A DNA stretch of 64,000 bases from Antedon bifida (taxonomy: Eukaryota; Echinodermata; Crinoidea; Comatulida; Antedonidae): the NCBI GenBank assembly GCA_963402885.1, contig OY727100.1, forward strand, positions 22,229,665 to 22,293,664. The letters run 5' to 3'. The notes beneath the pieces are model-generated. The model was not told where the DNA came from and searched no databases. It was given only the letters and a program-made list of their open reading frames with translations. Shown here piece after piece: positions 30,301 to 41,704 of the stretch. How positions within the stretch are numbered: the first letter of the stretch is position 1; each line of letters starts with the position of its first letter. The position numbers and the translations under genes are program-made.

Positions 30301-33184
30301 GACAATGTCCTCATGCATTGCCTGGGTCATTGGAGGATCAACCAGCTCTTCCATGATTTAGTATTCCTCCCTAATATTGCTGTACGTATGTTTAAACAAT
30401 TTAATCTTTTATTGTATCGTTCCTGGATTTTATTTCATTTGCAAATTTAGAAAGAATAATATTATGGTAATCTAGAAAAATAAATTCATAAAATGGACAG
30501 TTTCTTACATTATATTCTATATATACAGAAAAAATAAAAAGATAACTTTTTAAATTGACACATAATACTGGTTGGTAGACGTCAAGACATTTTAAGATAT
30601 GTGTATTATTTATCTTAAATTCCAGGTTCCAAGCTCTAAACTTCTGAATCCAACGGAAGATAGGTCCGTCCGGCTGTGGCATGATCAGCTCTTTGCAAAG
30701 CCACCTCACCATGGTGGCGTGGTAGCATGGTAGGTCATTTAGTGGAGCGTGGTTTCCACATAGTGATACAATGCAACCTAAGAAAAATGCCCTTCCAATA
30801 ATTGTGTTTGCCTCTGCCTGCATGAAATCAAACCTCATTGGTTGCGCGTCAGTCAGTTGCCGTAGACTTTGATATGTTTCACCCTGCGTACTTGGCTACG
30901 TGCTGTACTCTGTTTCTCCTCTGTTCTTGTCTTGCGTTGTTCCATAGAAATGTTTACAGCGCGTCGTCGGTTTCCCACTTGTGATTATACAATACAGCAC
31001 TTTGCGTCGATGCGTTGTTGCGTTACATCCTAGTGGGAACTACAACTTAGATAATACTTTTCAGTGGTAGATATCTCATTTACACACTAGACTAGATAAT
31101 TAAAGGACTAGATATTTATGTATTACTGCCTAGATTCATCACCCTCAAAATGTACATACACAGAACTACGTGGGTTTGAAGGTTCTAGAAATACTTGTAT
31201 AAATATTTATTAGAGAATTGTCTAGACAATTGTATAGTGGGATAATGACTCATATATCATACAATAATTGTAATTGATTATTTCAAGAACATATTTCTAC
31301 ATACTACATCAACCCCATTAAAACGGCAAGGATATAGATGAAAGAAATATTGAAATAAGTTACGAGTATTGGATGCGAATCCAGGATTTTTTAGATTTCA
31401 TTTTAGATCACAATATGGGGGGTTAGAAGGTGGGGGAACACATCCCTGAATCAGCCCCATTTTTTATTTAAATGTTGCTAATAGTCTACATCAGTTATAA
31501 GATATCCTCGTTGAAATTGGTATGTACTTGAAAACTGGATAACTGCATTAGAAAAATTGTTCAAAGGTCTATTCTGAATAAATATAGTTAAAGTTAGGTT
31601 TGGGTACTGTACGTCATGCGAAATAAAGTTTAATTTTTCCAGATTTTTTTTTCTTTATTTATTTTTGGAAAACTAACTTGGATTTAATACTTGTATTACA
31701 AATATCTGTAGTAGTTTTTGATAATTAAATTGCTGTTAATTTCTGTTTGTAGGCATCAAGACTATTCCTATTGGACAAGAACAAAACCCATGATGCACCT
31801 GACAGTACACATAGCCTTGGATGAACAGACTCTTGACAACGGTGCTTTACACTACGTTCCTGGTTCTCACAAGTCGGTTTCATTTTACTGTATTCTCTGT
31901 CTACACTATCAAACTAGTTTGACAAAAAAAGTGTGATGTGCCCAAATATGGACACATCACATCCTCTCTTCAGAAGGGTAAAACATTGGATTGCTTTGAT
32001 ATTACAAGCTCACTAGCTAAACTCAGGGCATCAGTACTTAATGGGCCCAGAACATGCAACTAGTTCACATAGCCACTGTCACACACAGACAGTTATCATA
32101 ACTCATCATGAGGGCCTCTTGATTGTCAGCATACGCTGTTTAGGGTCACCCTCTATAAATAAGGTTAAATAAAAACTAAACTACCCAACGTTTGAGTGCC
32201 CCTTAGGAGTGACCTCTGCCCCCTGCATTATGCCAGAGTATTATAGTTTTTCTTTTCTTTTTTTAAGGTGGCGTAAAGATGGTGAACCGCTACCTATTAC
32301 CGATCTCAACTTTAAAGATATGGAGTCTATTCAAGTAAGGCTTTTAGAACTTATTTTATATTAGTAGGGATCTTGCGATTTGTGTCATTGGTATCCGGCA
32401 TTACTGTTACTGAAATCATGTGACAAACACATTCCAATGTCTGCATGCCTCAATAACCATGACGTAACCAGTTCCTAGATATGTCGTCATCAAATGTGTT
32501 TTTCATCTGTTAATACAACTTTATATATACTTTTCATGTTTTAAGACTGTGTTAACAGAGGAGGAAAAAGCTTTGTTTAAACCGGTACCATCGCTCCTTA
32601 AGAAGGGTGAAGCAAGTTTCCATCACCCTCTTATGGTTCACGGTTCCTATGGCAACAGGTAAAGGAAGTCTTTTCATCACCCATTCATTATTATATTTGA
32701 ATTTAGTAAATATAATTTAATTTTATTTGTAATAATAAAAATGATTTATTAATTCATATTGCCTAAATTTGATAGAATATATCTTCAAATAACTCCATAA
32801 GATGTATAAATAAAGTAAATATTTTTCTGTTTTAACCGATTCCTACTTTGTTTTTATAAAATGTAGATCAGAGTTTCCTAGGCGTGCTTGTGTTGTCAAC
32901 TACGTCGCTGATGGCGTTATTTCGGACTCTAATGATCCTATTCTTCAGAAAACACCTGTCGTGCCAAAGGTAGGACTAACAGACAACTTGATGGACTGAC
33001 AACTGGAAGGACTGATGATCAACTGCTGACTGCAACATAATGTTTATAAATTTATAAAATTAATATCAATCAATTTTATCAAAATATTTGTCAACTAAAA
33101 ATGTCTTTTTTCTTTCAGGGTGAGAAGCTATCGGGCCAGTTCTACCCATTAGTCTATGATCCATTATGGGCTACCGCAAAATAA
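27310..33184 (+). CDS. phytanoyl-CoA dioxygenase (PhyH) family protein
   Basis: Fe(II)/2-oxoglutarate dioxygenase of the PhyH family; the exact substrate is unknown. Exons: 27310-27312 (ATG only), 27844-27903, 28393-28530, 29673-29681 (9 nt), 30232-30381, 30626-30729, 31753-31872, 32268-32334, 32546-32658, 32867-32969, 33119-33184. Phases agree and give 310 aa. The facial triad is visible: H156-x-D158 (WHQDYSYW) and H249 in [15 protein letters not shown], where S251, N254, S256 and R260 fit the family's H-x-S-x2-N-x-S-x3-R and R260 should hold 2-oxoglutarate. [13 protein letters not shown] is also typical. No signal or membrane segment is seen. The first exon supplies only the start codon; an in-frame ATG four codons on is an alternative. 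The exon-7 donor (AA|GTCGGT) and exon-3 donor (GCG|GTTGGT) are weak. Confidence 0.92.
27313..28392. other. dioxygenase introns 1 and 2 (with the 60-bp exon 27844-27903)
   Basis: Apart from exon 2 there is only AT-rich sequence, with a C-rich/G-rich block near 28261-28330. No other gene seen. Confidence 0.65.
28591..29120. repeat. 40-bp minisatellite, ~13 copies
   Basis: Units of TTGTTGGTGTTGATACCTTG plus GTGATGGCTGTGGTGATAGC. Some units carry TTGTTGATG instead of TTGTTGGTG; otherwise nearly identical. It starts ~60 bp after the exon-3 donor of the dioxygenase gene. Forty is not a multiple of three and there are no stops in three minus-strand frames, so long false ORFs arise. Confidence 0.97.
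29340..29545. repeat. family D-like element
   Basis: Begins with GGGTGTCCCCTGAATAGAGG, then CTCTTAAAAACCCAAAACTC, and ends near CAGGTGTCCGGTATTGGGAG. Shares the CCCCTGAATAG word with 23928-24082 and 50620-51040. Confidence 0.55.
30730..31752. other. dioxygenase intron after exon 30626-30729
   Basis: First third is the family-C MITE; the remainder is AT-rich with no exon seen. Confidence 0.7.
30742..31050. mobile_element. MITE family C copy
   Basis: Left end GAGCGTGGTTTCCACATAGT, right end CGTTACATCCTAGTGGGAAC (inverted match). The inside has TGCCCTTCCAATAATTGTGT, GCGTCGTCGGTTTCCCACTT and CACTTTGCGTCGATGCGTTG. It begins about 12 nt after the donor of exon 6 at 30729. An open frame of 145 codons across it is not a gene. 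Confidence 0.8.
31889..31966. mobile_element. MITE family A, truncated
   Basis: CTCTGTCTACACTATCAAAC followed by TAGTTTGACAAAAAAAGTGT and GATGTGCCCAAATATGGACA. The second end is missing. It starts ~17 nt after the weak donor at 31873. Confidence 0.75.
31975..32180. mobile_element. SINE remnant
   Basis: The 3' part TAGGGTCACCCTCTATAAAT followed by AAGGTTAAATAAA resembles the tail of the SINE at 7551-7840. The head is worn. Confidence 0.4.
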
Positions 33185-33263
33185 TTTGTTGCCAAGGCGA
33201 TAGATAACATTCCAAAAGTGCATGATGTACAGTTATTTAACAAAATTAAAATTAAAAATATCT

Positions 33264-33269
33264 AATAAA
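33264..33269 (+). terminator. possible polyadenylation signal of the dioxygenase gene
   Basis: AATAAA 80 bp after the stop codon, a normal spacing. Confidence 0.5.
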
Positions 33270-33937
33270 AATAGTATAGTATAAATGACTGATCTTGATC
33301 TTTATTTATCATTTTTGTTAAAAATGAACAGTACTTGTTTTAAGTATAGGTACAATTCAAAAGAATAATTAGTATGGTGGTGGGGTCAACAGGGTCAACA
33401 AGTAGAGAAACTCATATAACACATTTTTATTCAGGCCACTGAATCGATACATACTGCTCTCATCGGCAGATTACAACTGAAAATCACAATTAATTTATTT
33501 TTTTTTTTTTTAATTTTATTTCATCATCACCCTACAGTGACTAAACGTCACCATCATTAACAGGGTTGAAAGTTATAAAATATAATATAATATATACAAG
33601 CAAAAATCAACAGATAACAAGACAACATTTAAATATTACTGACATTAGACAAAACCTTGTGACGGAAACAAGCAAGTGAATAAAAAAAAATGTCAACAGA
33701 TCCATCAACTTTACATAGTGATTGGTATAACTTAGGCAGTGGTATAACTTTAACAGAAATAATACTGTGTAGTAGTGTGTCAATGGAGTTAATAAAAAAA
33801 ACTTTGAGTGCCTTTATTCCGAGTAAAATAATCTAATATACCGATAGTGATCATTAATTTTATTAAGTATCATTTATTTATTAATAAGTGTATGCATGGA
33901 GACTGATATCTAACAATTGAAAAGGCAGCAGACAAAG

Positions 33938-34075
33938 TGTCAATAGCAGAATGACAATTTTCCTAGTACACTTTAAACGAAGCCTGGACAATTGAGACAC
34001 AGTGTCAATAGCAGAATGACAATTTTCCTAGTACACTTTAAACGAAGCCTGGACAATTGAGACACAGTGTCAATA
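33938..34075. repeat. 64-bp tandem duplication
   Basis: GTGTCAATAGCAGAATGACA through CTGGACAATTGAGACACA occurs twice head-to-tail with no differences seen; a third copy breaks off after GTGTCAATA. Confidence 0.9.
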
Positions 34076-35184
34076 ATAAATAACGTACAATTGTTATATT
34101 GGAAGTGCTGGCTTGAATGTGCCGCAACAAGGAATAAATAAACGGATGTGTACCCAACAGATAATGCTATGATTTTTTCCTTTTTTTGAAACTGGAACAA
34201 TTGAGTATTCCTCATAAATTACAATATATTCAGCAGATTGTATTCATAAGATTACTTATAATTATTGTTGGACCAGGTACTTCTGTATTTAAGATTTGTA
34301 AACATTTTATTTTGGATGATTTTAATTTCTGTATTATTCATTCATTACATGGTTAATTTGGGTGCTTTTCTTCTTGTTTTAAAAATAAAGATTATTATTG
34401 TATATAATATCCATAATAAACAATTTTATCCAATAAATACATATTGTAATAAATGTAATATTATTTAAACGGTGGTTAATTTTGGTTTATAAAGTTGTCG
34501 TTTATAAAAATCAAATGCATGTCAAACGCGTTTTTATAAATTTGAAACGCGTTCGTTACGACGCACACTAATAATACCAATACAGTAGTTGTTTGCTGCC
34601 ACCATTAAACATAAAACGCACATGGAGCTCCAATATGAATATGATAGTCTGCTCTGAAAGAAAGAATTAGGCCTAGTAAAAATAACTAATTAATTAACAT
34701 ATTTGACTTAGTCTAAGATAGAGATAGAATAATATGGTCTAGTAACCTAGGGCTAGCTCTAGCTAGGCCGCCTAATCTAGGCCTAGCTAGATTAGATTAA
34801 GGCCCCTACTATATAACTTATAAAAGCCTCTCTCTTTCTAGAGAGAGGGCCTAGAGCTAGCTAGTACTGTAGTATGTAATGACTAGTGAGGCTTCTTTTA
34901 GCCATGGCTTACCACCACCAGGCTATGTATACTAGGCCTAGCTAAATGAGTACTAGTACAGTAGTAGTAGGCTTATAGTCTAGGCTTAACCTAGATAGAG
35001 CAGAGAGGGGAATCCCAGAGAGGCTAATAGACAAGAAGAAGGCAATTTAAAAAATAAAAGTAATAAAAAATATTAATTTTCAAAAGCGTCATCTGTTTTT
35101 TAATAAGAAAAGTGGGCTAGGCCTATAGTAGTATACTGTAATTAAATAATCTTTGTTTGATATTTACAGTTGGTAGACATAGTC

Positions 35185-36464
35185 ATGTTGCTGATGTCAC
35201 TTGCATTGCGAAGGTCGTCCGTGCCAGCATTATTCATCCTCGGAAACAAATCGCTACAAAGTTTTACAAAACTTGAATATTACACATCAACTTCACAGTG
35301 TACACTCACCCCCTATTTTCCATTACAAAATTCACTGACGTTGTTGGATAAATACAATCCCAAGGTTAAAGTTCAATATAGGTTGGCACACTACAATCCT
35401 TCGAACTTGATACTTCACTTAAAAAATGATGAAGACGCCAAACAGTTTTGCACGACACTTTGGAACGAGATTCACGCACAAGTTTCGCCACAAAACAATG
35501 TAGGCGAAAAGGCGTCTGAAAACTTAGAAAAACTTGTTCAACTTTTTAATGATATTAGTTGTGATACACGTAATATATTTGGGTTTGTTTCTACAAATCC
35601 CAGAATTGTTAACTGCAGCTGGGTTAAAATTAACGATGTTGTCGTGTTTTTGGATAACCTTGGATTAGGTGGAAACCGTGTACTCCTTGTTCTTAACAAT
35701 CGCAATATTTGGACAATTGATGTCGCAAGACTTTCTGATAGATCTAGTTTTCTGCGTCGTGTTGGAATACTTGAAGGGAATCTGCAGAGATTGGTGACAA
35801 AATGTCCGCAAGTTTTGACTTTAAAAAAGGGAAAATTGAACACGGTTTTGAATTTATTGAAAGATAGCCATTTCACAAGGGAACAGATTACCACAATCAT
35901 TAATGATTCGCCAAGAATATTTGAGACAAATTTAAAGGAGACGGGTAGGTTTACTAGCGCTATTCTTCAGCCACGCTACTTCTTTCGATCAACCAAAAAT
36001 ACTTGACATGCTGCTCAATAAAAATTACAGAAAAATTATATAGTTTTCAAAATGCTTTATACCTTTTTTATGATTTTTTTTTCTCTTTAGAATATCTCTT
36101 TCAATATGTCTACTTTCGAATGGGTCTAACAGATCTCAAGCAAATGGTGCAAGCGAAGTTGTTCACTTATTCTGTAGAGCATGTCAGGCAGCGGCATTTA
36201 TTTTTGTTACGCCTCGGACTCTACGAGACGCCAAACATTCGGTCGAAGACTTCATCTGTCAACCCCAAACTGCACATTATAATTGATACTTCGCCGAGTC
36301 GTTTTTGTAAGATGTTTAAAGTGACAAGTGACGAGTTTACAATGTTTTGTCAAGAATTGATAAATGAGGATAGTGATTATTCTTCTGATGATTCTACTGA
36401 TTCTGACAGTGATTTTGATGTTGATGAATATGAAAGTGATAATAACAATTTGTATAAAAGATAA
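35185..36464 (+). CDS. MTERF4: mitochondrial transcription termination factor 4
   Basis: An mTERF-fold helical-repeat protein. Family knowledge: MTERF4 pairs with the rRNA methyltransferase NSUN4 in mitochondria and is needed for mitoribosome assembly. Exons 35185-35944 and 36091-36464 join in phase 1 and give 377 aa, close to the usual ~380. The N-terminus (MLLMSLALRRSS) is a plausible mitochondrial import signal. The middle has mTERF repeats (FVSTNPRIV, LVTKCPQVLTL, IINDSPRIFETN with proline at the helix turn). The C-terminal part, FRMGLTDLKQMVQAKLF then ERHLFL-type QRHLFLLRLGLYETP and VNPKL, fits MTERF4 best. The protein ends in an acidic Ser/Asp tail (DYSSDDSTDSDSDFDVDEYE), as in vertebrate MTERF4. 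A TTG codon upstream of the ATG is not used. Confidence 0.9.
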
Positions 36465-36552
36465 TGATGATGTCATCAGCTGTAAGTTTTTGATTGGTAG
36501 AAAGTTTGAAGATGGATCAGACAATTTTCTTCACTCTGGAGGCATAATATAA

Positions 36553-36558
36553 AATAAA
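36553..36558 (+). terminator. possible MTERF4 polyadenylation signal
   Basis: AATAAA in AAAATAAAATAAAATAAT, 89 bp after the stop. Confidence 0.5.
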
Positions 36559-37127
36559 ATAAAATAATATATCATTTTACAGAAATAAATCATGTGTTAT
36601 AAAGTACATCGTACAGCTCTAAAATGTTTAATTGAATAAATAATTACTATTACACAATGTATTTAATTTTAAGGCGGTAAAAACAACCGAAAACTTAAAT
36701 GATAACCAGTATAACGTGTTTGCCGCCCTCTTTATTGCTATGAGCACATTGTTAAAAATAGATGTGATGTAATGTTTACTTTCCAAAGGTGAGGAGCTGA
36801 ATGATACACAGCACCAAAACAGTTTTTCAAGCAAAAGTAAGTTTATATATGCAATAATAGTTTAAAAACATGTAAAATAAATTAAATTTGCTAGGCCTCC
36901 CTCTGCTCTACAAAATACTAGTAGGCTACTCCTGTAGTAGTAGGGATTAAGCAAGCCTCGAGGCCATTTAGGAATAGTAGTACGTAGTAGCTAGCTAGGC
37001 CTAACCATTACCCATTATACTAATGCCGCTGTGACGGTCCCTCCCTGGGGATTCGAATATTAGTGAGCTGGTGGATTAAGGTTTTGGCGTACTTTATTTT
37101 TTTTCATTATTTATTTGAACTATATTT

Positions 37128-37183
37128 AATGAGGGTGCTCATCCAGCATAAGCTGATCATTAGGGACCCTCAAACAATACAAA
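37128..37183. mobile_element. SINE body fragment
   Basis: TTTAATGAGGGTGCTCATCC and AGCTGATCATTAGGGACCCT match the body of the SINE at 4390-4690. Confidence 0.6.
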
Positions 37184-37328
37184 CAGTAAATACAAAATAA
37201 ACTATAAAAATACAAAAAATAACTATATTTACTGTACAGTATGTCATTTTGTAGGACATTGTACTTTTGCAGTTGATTGAATTAAATGTATTCTTTCAGT
37301 GTTATGAATTATTTTCAATGTTAGAAAG

Positions 37329-40300
37329 ATGGAGAAATCAATGTCACTAGTGGCAGCCATCAACGATAAGTATAGCATCAGCGATGAAGACTTGACAACG
37401 AATATTAAATTTGGAGACACAGACAATAGTAAAGCAAAAGGTATGTGAACACAAGTGAGTTGACCAATGGCAAGCAACGGTTTGAATAATACATAGCTTG
37501 TGATTGGTCAAAACACTTAAGTTGTGCTTGCATCCTAGTAGAAACCAAGCTTAAGTATTAATATATCATTTTTATATATTTGTTTCTAATGTACATTGAT
37601 TAATAACATAAATATGAATACAAGGAGTTATCTGCTAAGTGCGGATAACTTATAATAAACAAAAAAATATCTTTTAAAATTGATTATGTGTATATTTATT
37701 TACTTCCTAGCTTATTTTAGCCAAATACCTGAGAGTGTTACTTTACAACACTATGGGATTGATTCCATTGGTCAGTCAGAGGAATTAAGAAAACTATGCC
37801 AGAATGTGCGGACGTTGGACGTGGCTGGAAACAAGTTTACAAACTGGAATGAAGTATATATACATTTTCTCAATGCTATACACAAGCAACAAAACTTATT
37901 TGTAGCTCCATTATCATAATATACTATAACACAACAGTTTATACTAGTTTTTTGTTAGAAACAAGGTTTAAATGGTTGATTTTTTTTTAAGGTTCTACTA
38001 ATATTCCAGTGTTTACCAAGACTTGAGTTTCTCAACATTAGCCAGAACTTACTGTCAGGGAAATTACCAGATCTTGGTGATGTCATAGCTAGTAACTTAA
38101 AAACACTAATATTGAATAATATTGATGCAACATGGAAAGATATATCACAACTACAGAAATGTCTTCCTTTGTAAGTGTTCCTTTTTAAACAAATTTAAAA
38201 TGTTGGTTTAACTTTGCAATTGCAGGGCTGTAGCCACCAGTGTGGTTGGTTTCAACCTGGCCACTTTTTCACATAGGCCTTTGACAACCCAGTGGCTTGA
38301 ACAGAGATTTGTTCCCATTTCTTGCGAAAACCGCACCACTTTATTTATTGTGGCTACATCCGGCCTGAATTGAAAGATGCTTTTGAGTTTAAGAATAAAT
38401 GCATTTGTAACATCTTTCTCAAAATAATGAATTTTTCTTTTTCTACCGATAGGTTAGAAGAACTTCATTTTAGTCTAACAGACAAGAGCAACATCAGTCC
38501 AGGTGCCAGCCAGTGGCCTTCATTGAAATGTCTCCACTGCAGCAGTAGCGGGCTCTCCACTTGGCAAGATCTACATGCCCTAAGCCAAATGATGCCAAAC
38601 TTACAGAGCCTAACAATTGTTGAGAATCCTATATTCAGTTTTGGCGACAAACCAGAGATGCTTTTGCAAGAACTGAAGTGGCTGAATATGAGTAAAACAG
38701 GTTTAAATAATTGGAACGAGCTTGAAAAACTTAGAAAACTACCAAAGCTGTGCGACTTAAGAATTAAGGGGATTCCTCTGATGGAAGGTCTTCCAGAAAG
38801 TCACAGAAGACAACACACTGTAGCAAGACTACCGATGATCAAGACTTTGAATGGCAGCTCTGTTTCCAAGACCGAACGGGAAGCAGCCGAGAGAGCTTTT
38901 CTGCGGTTTTATTTACCGAGGGAAGATAAACCTGCAAGGTTGGTTGCTGTGGTTATTCATGGTGGTGGTGGTGGTAGTAGGCTGTGATAGTTGAGTTAGT
39001 TATTGCTTGGTGGCTGGTTAGAATGTGCAATTTCCAATGGGTTGTAGAATTTGATTTTCATTTTAAAAGCAGATATTTACTTGAACTTTTATTTATTTAT
39101 TTTTTTCCAGATTTGCTGAGTTGCATGAGGTTCATAAAGATATTAAACCGTTGGTGGACGTGGACTTATCTCCTAAAAACACTGTCACATGCATGGTGAG
39201 TTGTGTCTTAAATTTTACTTATATTTTCTATACCATCTTCTATCTAAGTATTAATCGCACAAAACTAAGTAAATGGAAAGTAAGCCTGACATTAGGTCAT
39301 GATTGAACCCCGGACCTTGGGATTGGAAGGCACCAAGCTACAGCACCATTACATTTACTGTATACAATTACTTTATTTAGATAACATTTGAAGGAAGAAA
39401 AGAAATGAGAAAGATAAATGTTAAGATGACCGTTGGAGAGTTAAAGAAATCGCTGACAGAATTTGTTGGCTTACCATTGAATGAATTCAGAATACTACAT
39501 AACGATCCTGTAATTGCACACGCCGCAACTCCTGTCATCAACCCAAAGAAGTTCTTGTACTCTTTTGTTCATGATGGTGATGAGTTCATTTGTGAAAAGT
39601 CATTGTTGAAAAGTAGTATGTATCTTCTTCTTACTATTTAATTCATTTAAAGATGTATTGTCACAAAAAAACATAAAAAATGAAGATTAATTCAATCAGA
39701 TTATTTGTAGTTCTAATAAAGTTAATCACAATAAAAAAAAAATGTTTTCACTTATAAAATGACAAAATAAATGGTCACTGGCAGCCAATTTGACTATTGT
39801 TTTGCTTTAAATTATAGTTTTTTTCAGGAAAATACACTTTTTTTTTCGATCCAATATTTGGTCAATGTGGCTTACTATTATGTGACATTAAAATGGCATA
39901 TTCAACAGAAAATGTTTAAAGAATTATTTTTTCATAGAGACAATACATCTTTAAATACTCACAAACAACAAATGAAAATAAACACCCTCCTTCTATTAGA
40001 TCCTTTCTACAATATAGGGAGCTTTCGATTTTGGAACACAAAGAAATGTGTTCAACCTTGATCCTGTTATCACAGCTCAGACATGTGCATTTGAATATTT
40101 TTTATGGTGTACAGTTAGGTCAAAGATTGGCAGAAAAAAAATCTGAAATTGGTCTTGCAGAGCTTGATGACAAGTTAAACAAATATCTTAAATTAATGTA
40201 CATTATCATAAATCCTGGGACATAAGTTGTCGCAAATCAAGAGCTCCCTCTATTGTAAGTTCTGACTAACTAACTAATTTCACCAATAAAGTGTTGCACC

Positions 40301-41704
40301 GCACTAGTTTGTATAGGCTTCCATCCATGTTATTGTTTTAATAGATACAAACTAATTTCATTTATACCCCTTTTACACTATCATCGTAACAGCGGTGTAA
40401 CCCCGCAGTTGTTAGTACACTGGGCCGTTAAACGCCGGTGTTGTGGCTTTTATTGACTGGTGTAAATGGGAAAATCCAACCACCCCGGTGTGCTTTCCCC
40501 GGGGTGAAACGAAGCTGAATGTTTTCCGGTGTACCTTCTCCGGTGTAGTCAAATCTACACCGGAGACACGAAGTGTAAACGGTTTTTGTTGTTCAACACT
40601 GAGGTCATTGACGTGAAAATGTAACATGTTGTCACAGAAATACAATATATTATGCAAACAAAATAGGTTTTTTGCTCAAAATACCTTTTTTTGCTTAAAA
40701 TAATAATTGTACGATATATTGTGCTGTTCGTTATTTTCTTTTAAAGGCACAAAAACATTTGTGATATTTCTTTTCTGCTGAAAATATTGAAATTGTTTGT
40801 GTGCATTCTACCTTACCAGAAAGCTTAAAATAATGTAATATTGGTGTAACTCTACCCTGGCTGATTCTATGTAGGCCTAATTATTGAAAAAGGGAAAAAA
40901 AATATACTGACGTCTCAATGGATGAAAATGATACCTTTTTGAGGAACTGAAAACGTACCATACAATAATTAATTTTCCTTCATTGATACATTGTTATGCT
41001 AATTAACAAATACATTTTTTATTTTAAATACCTACCGTACCTACCCTATTTTTACGCCAACCTAACAATTTAAAGCCTATTTAATGTATGTACAGTCTAC
41101 AAGGCGGAAATGCAGTCATTTTAAAAAGAAAAATAATTGTTAATGTTTAATGTTTAAAATAATAAATGATAATCTTATTAGCCACAAAGAAAATTTAACA
41201 CTGGACTACATTCAAAATTAAATAAATTGTGTGTAAATTCGGATTATTATGTTTTGATATGAGATTTGTCGAAGTTTTCCAGTTTAAACCATAGTCAGTT
41301 AAGTTCCACATGTGCGCTCGTAATGGTGATTTGATTGACAGCACCGGGGTGATCGATATACTGTAAATGGGCGCAACTCGAGTTCATCTCGCACTTTTTT
41401 TGGCTAGTGTAAATGAAAATTGCCTCCGAGTTCAACTCATGTTCCTCTCTCAGTAGATAGTGTAAAAAGGGTATTAGATACTGCTAGGCCACCAAGGTTT
41501 AAATCAAGAAACCTACGAAATTGATGAATTAAAGTGATTTAAGTACTGTAGCTTAGTTTTTTGGTGGATGAGTTATGTAGCCTAAAAAAAGTATTTTCTT
41601 GATTGTTTCTCTCTTGAAAAATAATAATCTTAATCTCGATCACCTTTTTTTTTTATGCAGAACAATATTGGAGAGAAAAGGCTAAAAAGGAGAAAAACAA
41701 ATGA
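37329..41704 (+). CDS. TBCEL: tubulin-specific chaperone cofactor E-like protein
   Basis: TBCEL-type protein. Family knowledge: it promotes tubulin turnover and acts without the CAP-Gly domain that cofactor E uses to bind alpha-tubulin. Exons: 37329-37440, 37711-37853, 37992-38170, 38453-38938, 39111-39195, 39381-39615, 41661-41704. Phases agree and give 427 aa (family ~424). Order: short N-terminus with no CAP-Gly, leucine-rich repeats (VRTLDVAGNKFTNW, LEFLNISQNLLS, LKTLILNN, LKWLNMSKTGLNNW), the family stretch RLPMIKTLNGSSVSKTERE with AERAFLRFY, then a C-terminal ubiquitin-like domain (VKMTVGELKKSLTEFVGLP) and a basic end (REKAKKEKNK). The acceptor at 37711 was chosen over a nearby one because only it keeps the frame. 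The last intron is 2 kb and carries a transposon-like element. Confidence 0.93.
38229..38358. mobile_element. short TIR element, family F
   Basis: Starts TGTAGCCACCAGTGTGGTTG and ends ACTTTATTTATTGTGGCTAC. A sister copy lies at 52081-52197. It lies ~95 bp before TBCEL exon 4. Confidence 0.75.
39270..39350 (-). repeat. tRNA-like sequence
   Basis: On the minus strand a CAAGGTCCGGGGTTCAATCA B-box follows an A-box-like GTGCTGTAGCTTGGTGCC. Immediately upstream of TBCEL exon 6; probably a SINE head. Confidence 0.45.
39616..41660. other. TBCEL last intron
   Basis: Mostly the TIR element at 40364-41474 plus AT-rich sequence on either side. Frames at 39771-40061 and 40031-40225 lack support. Confidence 0.7.
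40364..41474. mobile_element. 1.1-kb non-autonomous TIR element
   Basis: Ends are inverted: ATACCCCTTTTACACTATC at the left and GATAGTGTAAAAAGGGTAT at the right. GTGTAA and CGGTGTA words recur inside (GCCGGTGTTGTG, CCCCGGTGTGCTTTCCCCGG). No transposase frame. It occupies most of the last TBCEL intron. Confidence 0.7.

Larger units (their letters stand above)
33185..35184. other. intergenic region with a duplicated 64-bp block
   Basis: Holds two tandem copies of a 64-bp block (about 33938-34075) and a stretch rich in CTAG and AGGCCTAG words (about 34730-34990). A TTTACAG just before 35170 could be an acceptor for a MTERF4 5' UTR intron. No gene recognised. Confidence 0.6.
36465..37328. other. 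intergenic region MTERF4 - TBCEL
   Basis: Contains a CTAG/GGCCTA-rich block (36890-37020) and a SINE body fragment at 37128-37183. The TBCEL promoter or a 5' UTR exon may be here; the AG just before the TBCEL ATG (TTAG AAAG ATG) allows a 5' UTR intron. Confidence 0.55.

Noticed and set aside
30401-30838. 145-codon minus-strand frame
   Set aside because: Antisense to a dioxygenase exon and across a family-C MITE.
35538-35900. 120-codon minus-strand frame
   Set aside because: Antisense shadow of MTERF4 exon 1.
37719-37720. Alternative TBCEL acceptor at the TTTTAG eight bases downstream
   Set aside because: Using it breaks the reading frame; the acceptor before 37711 keeps it and gives the expected family length.
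37329-41704. Tubulin cofactor E (TBCE) rather than TBCEL
   Set aside because: There is no CAP-Gly domain at the N-terminus, and the length (427 aa) fits TBCEL.
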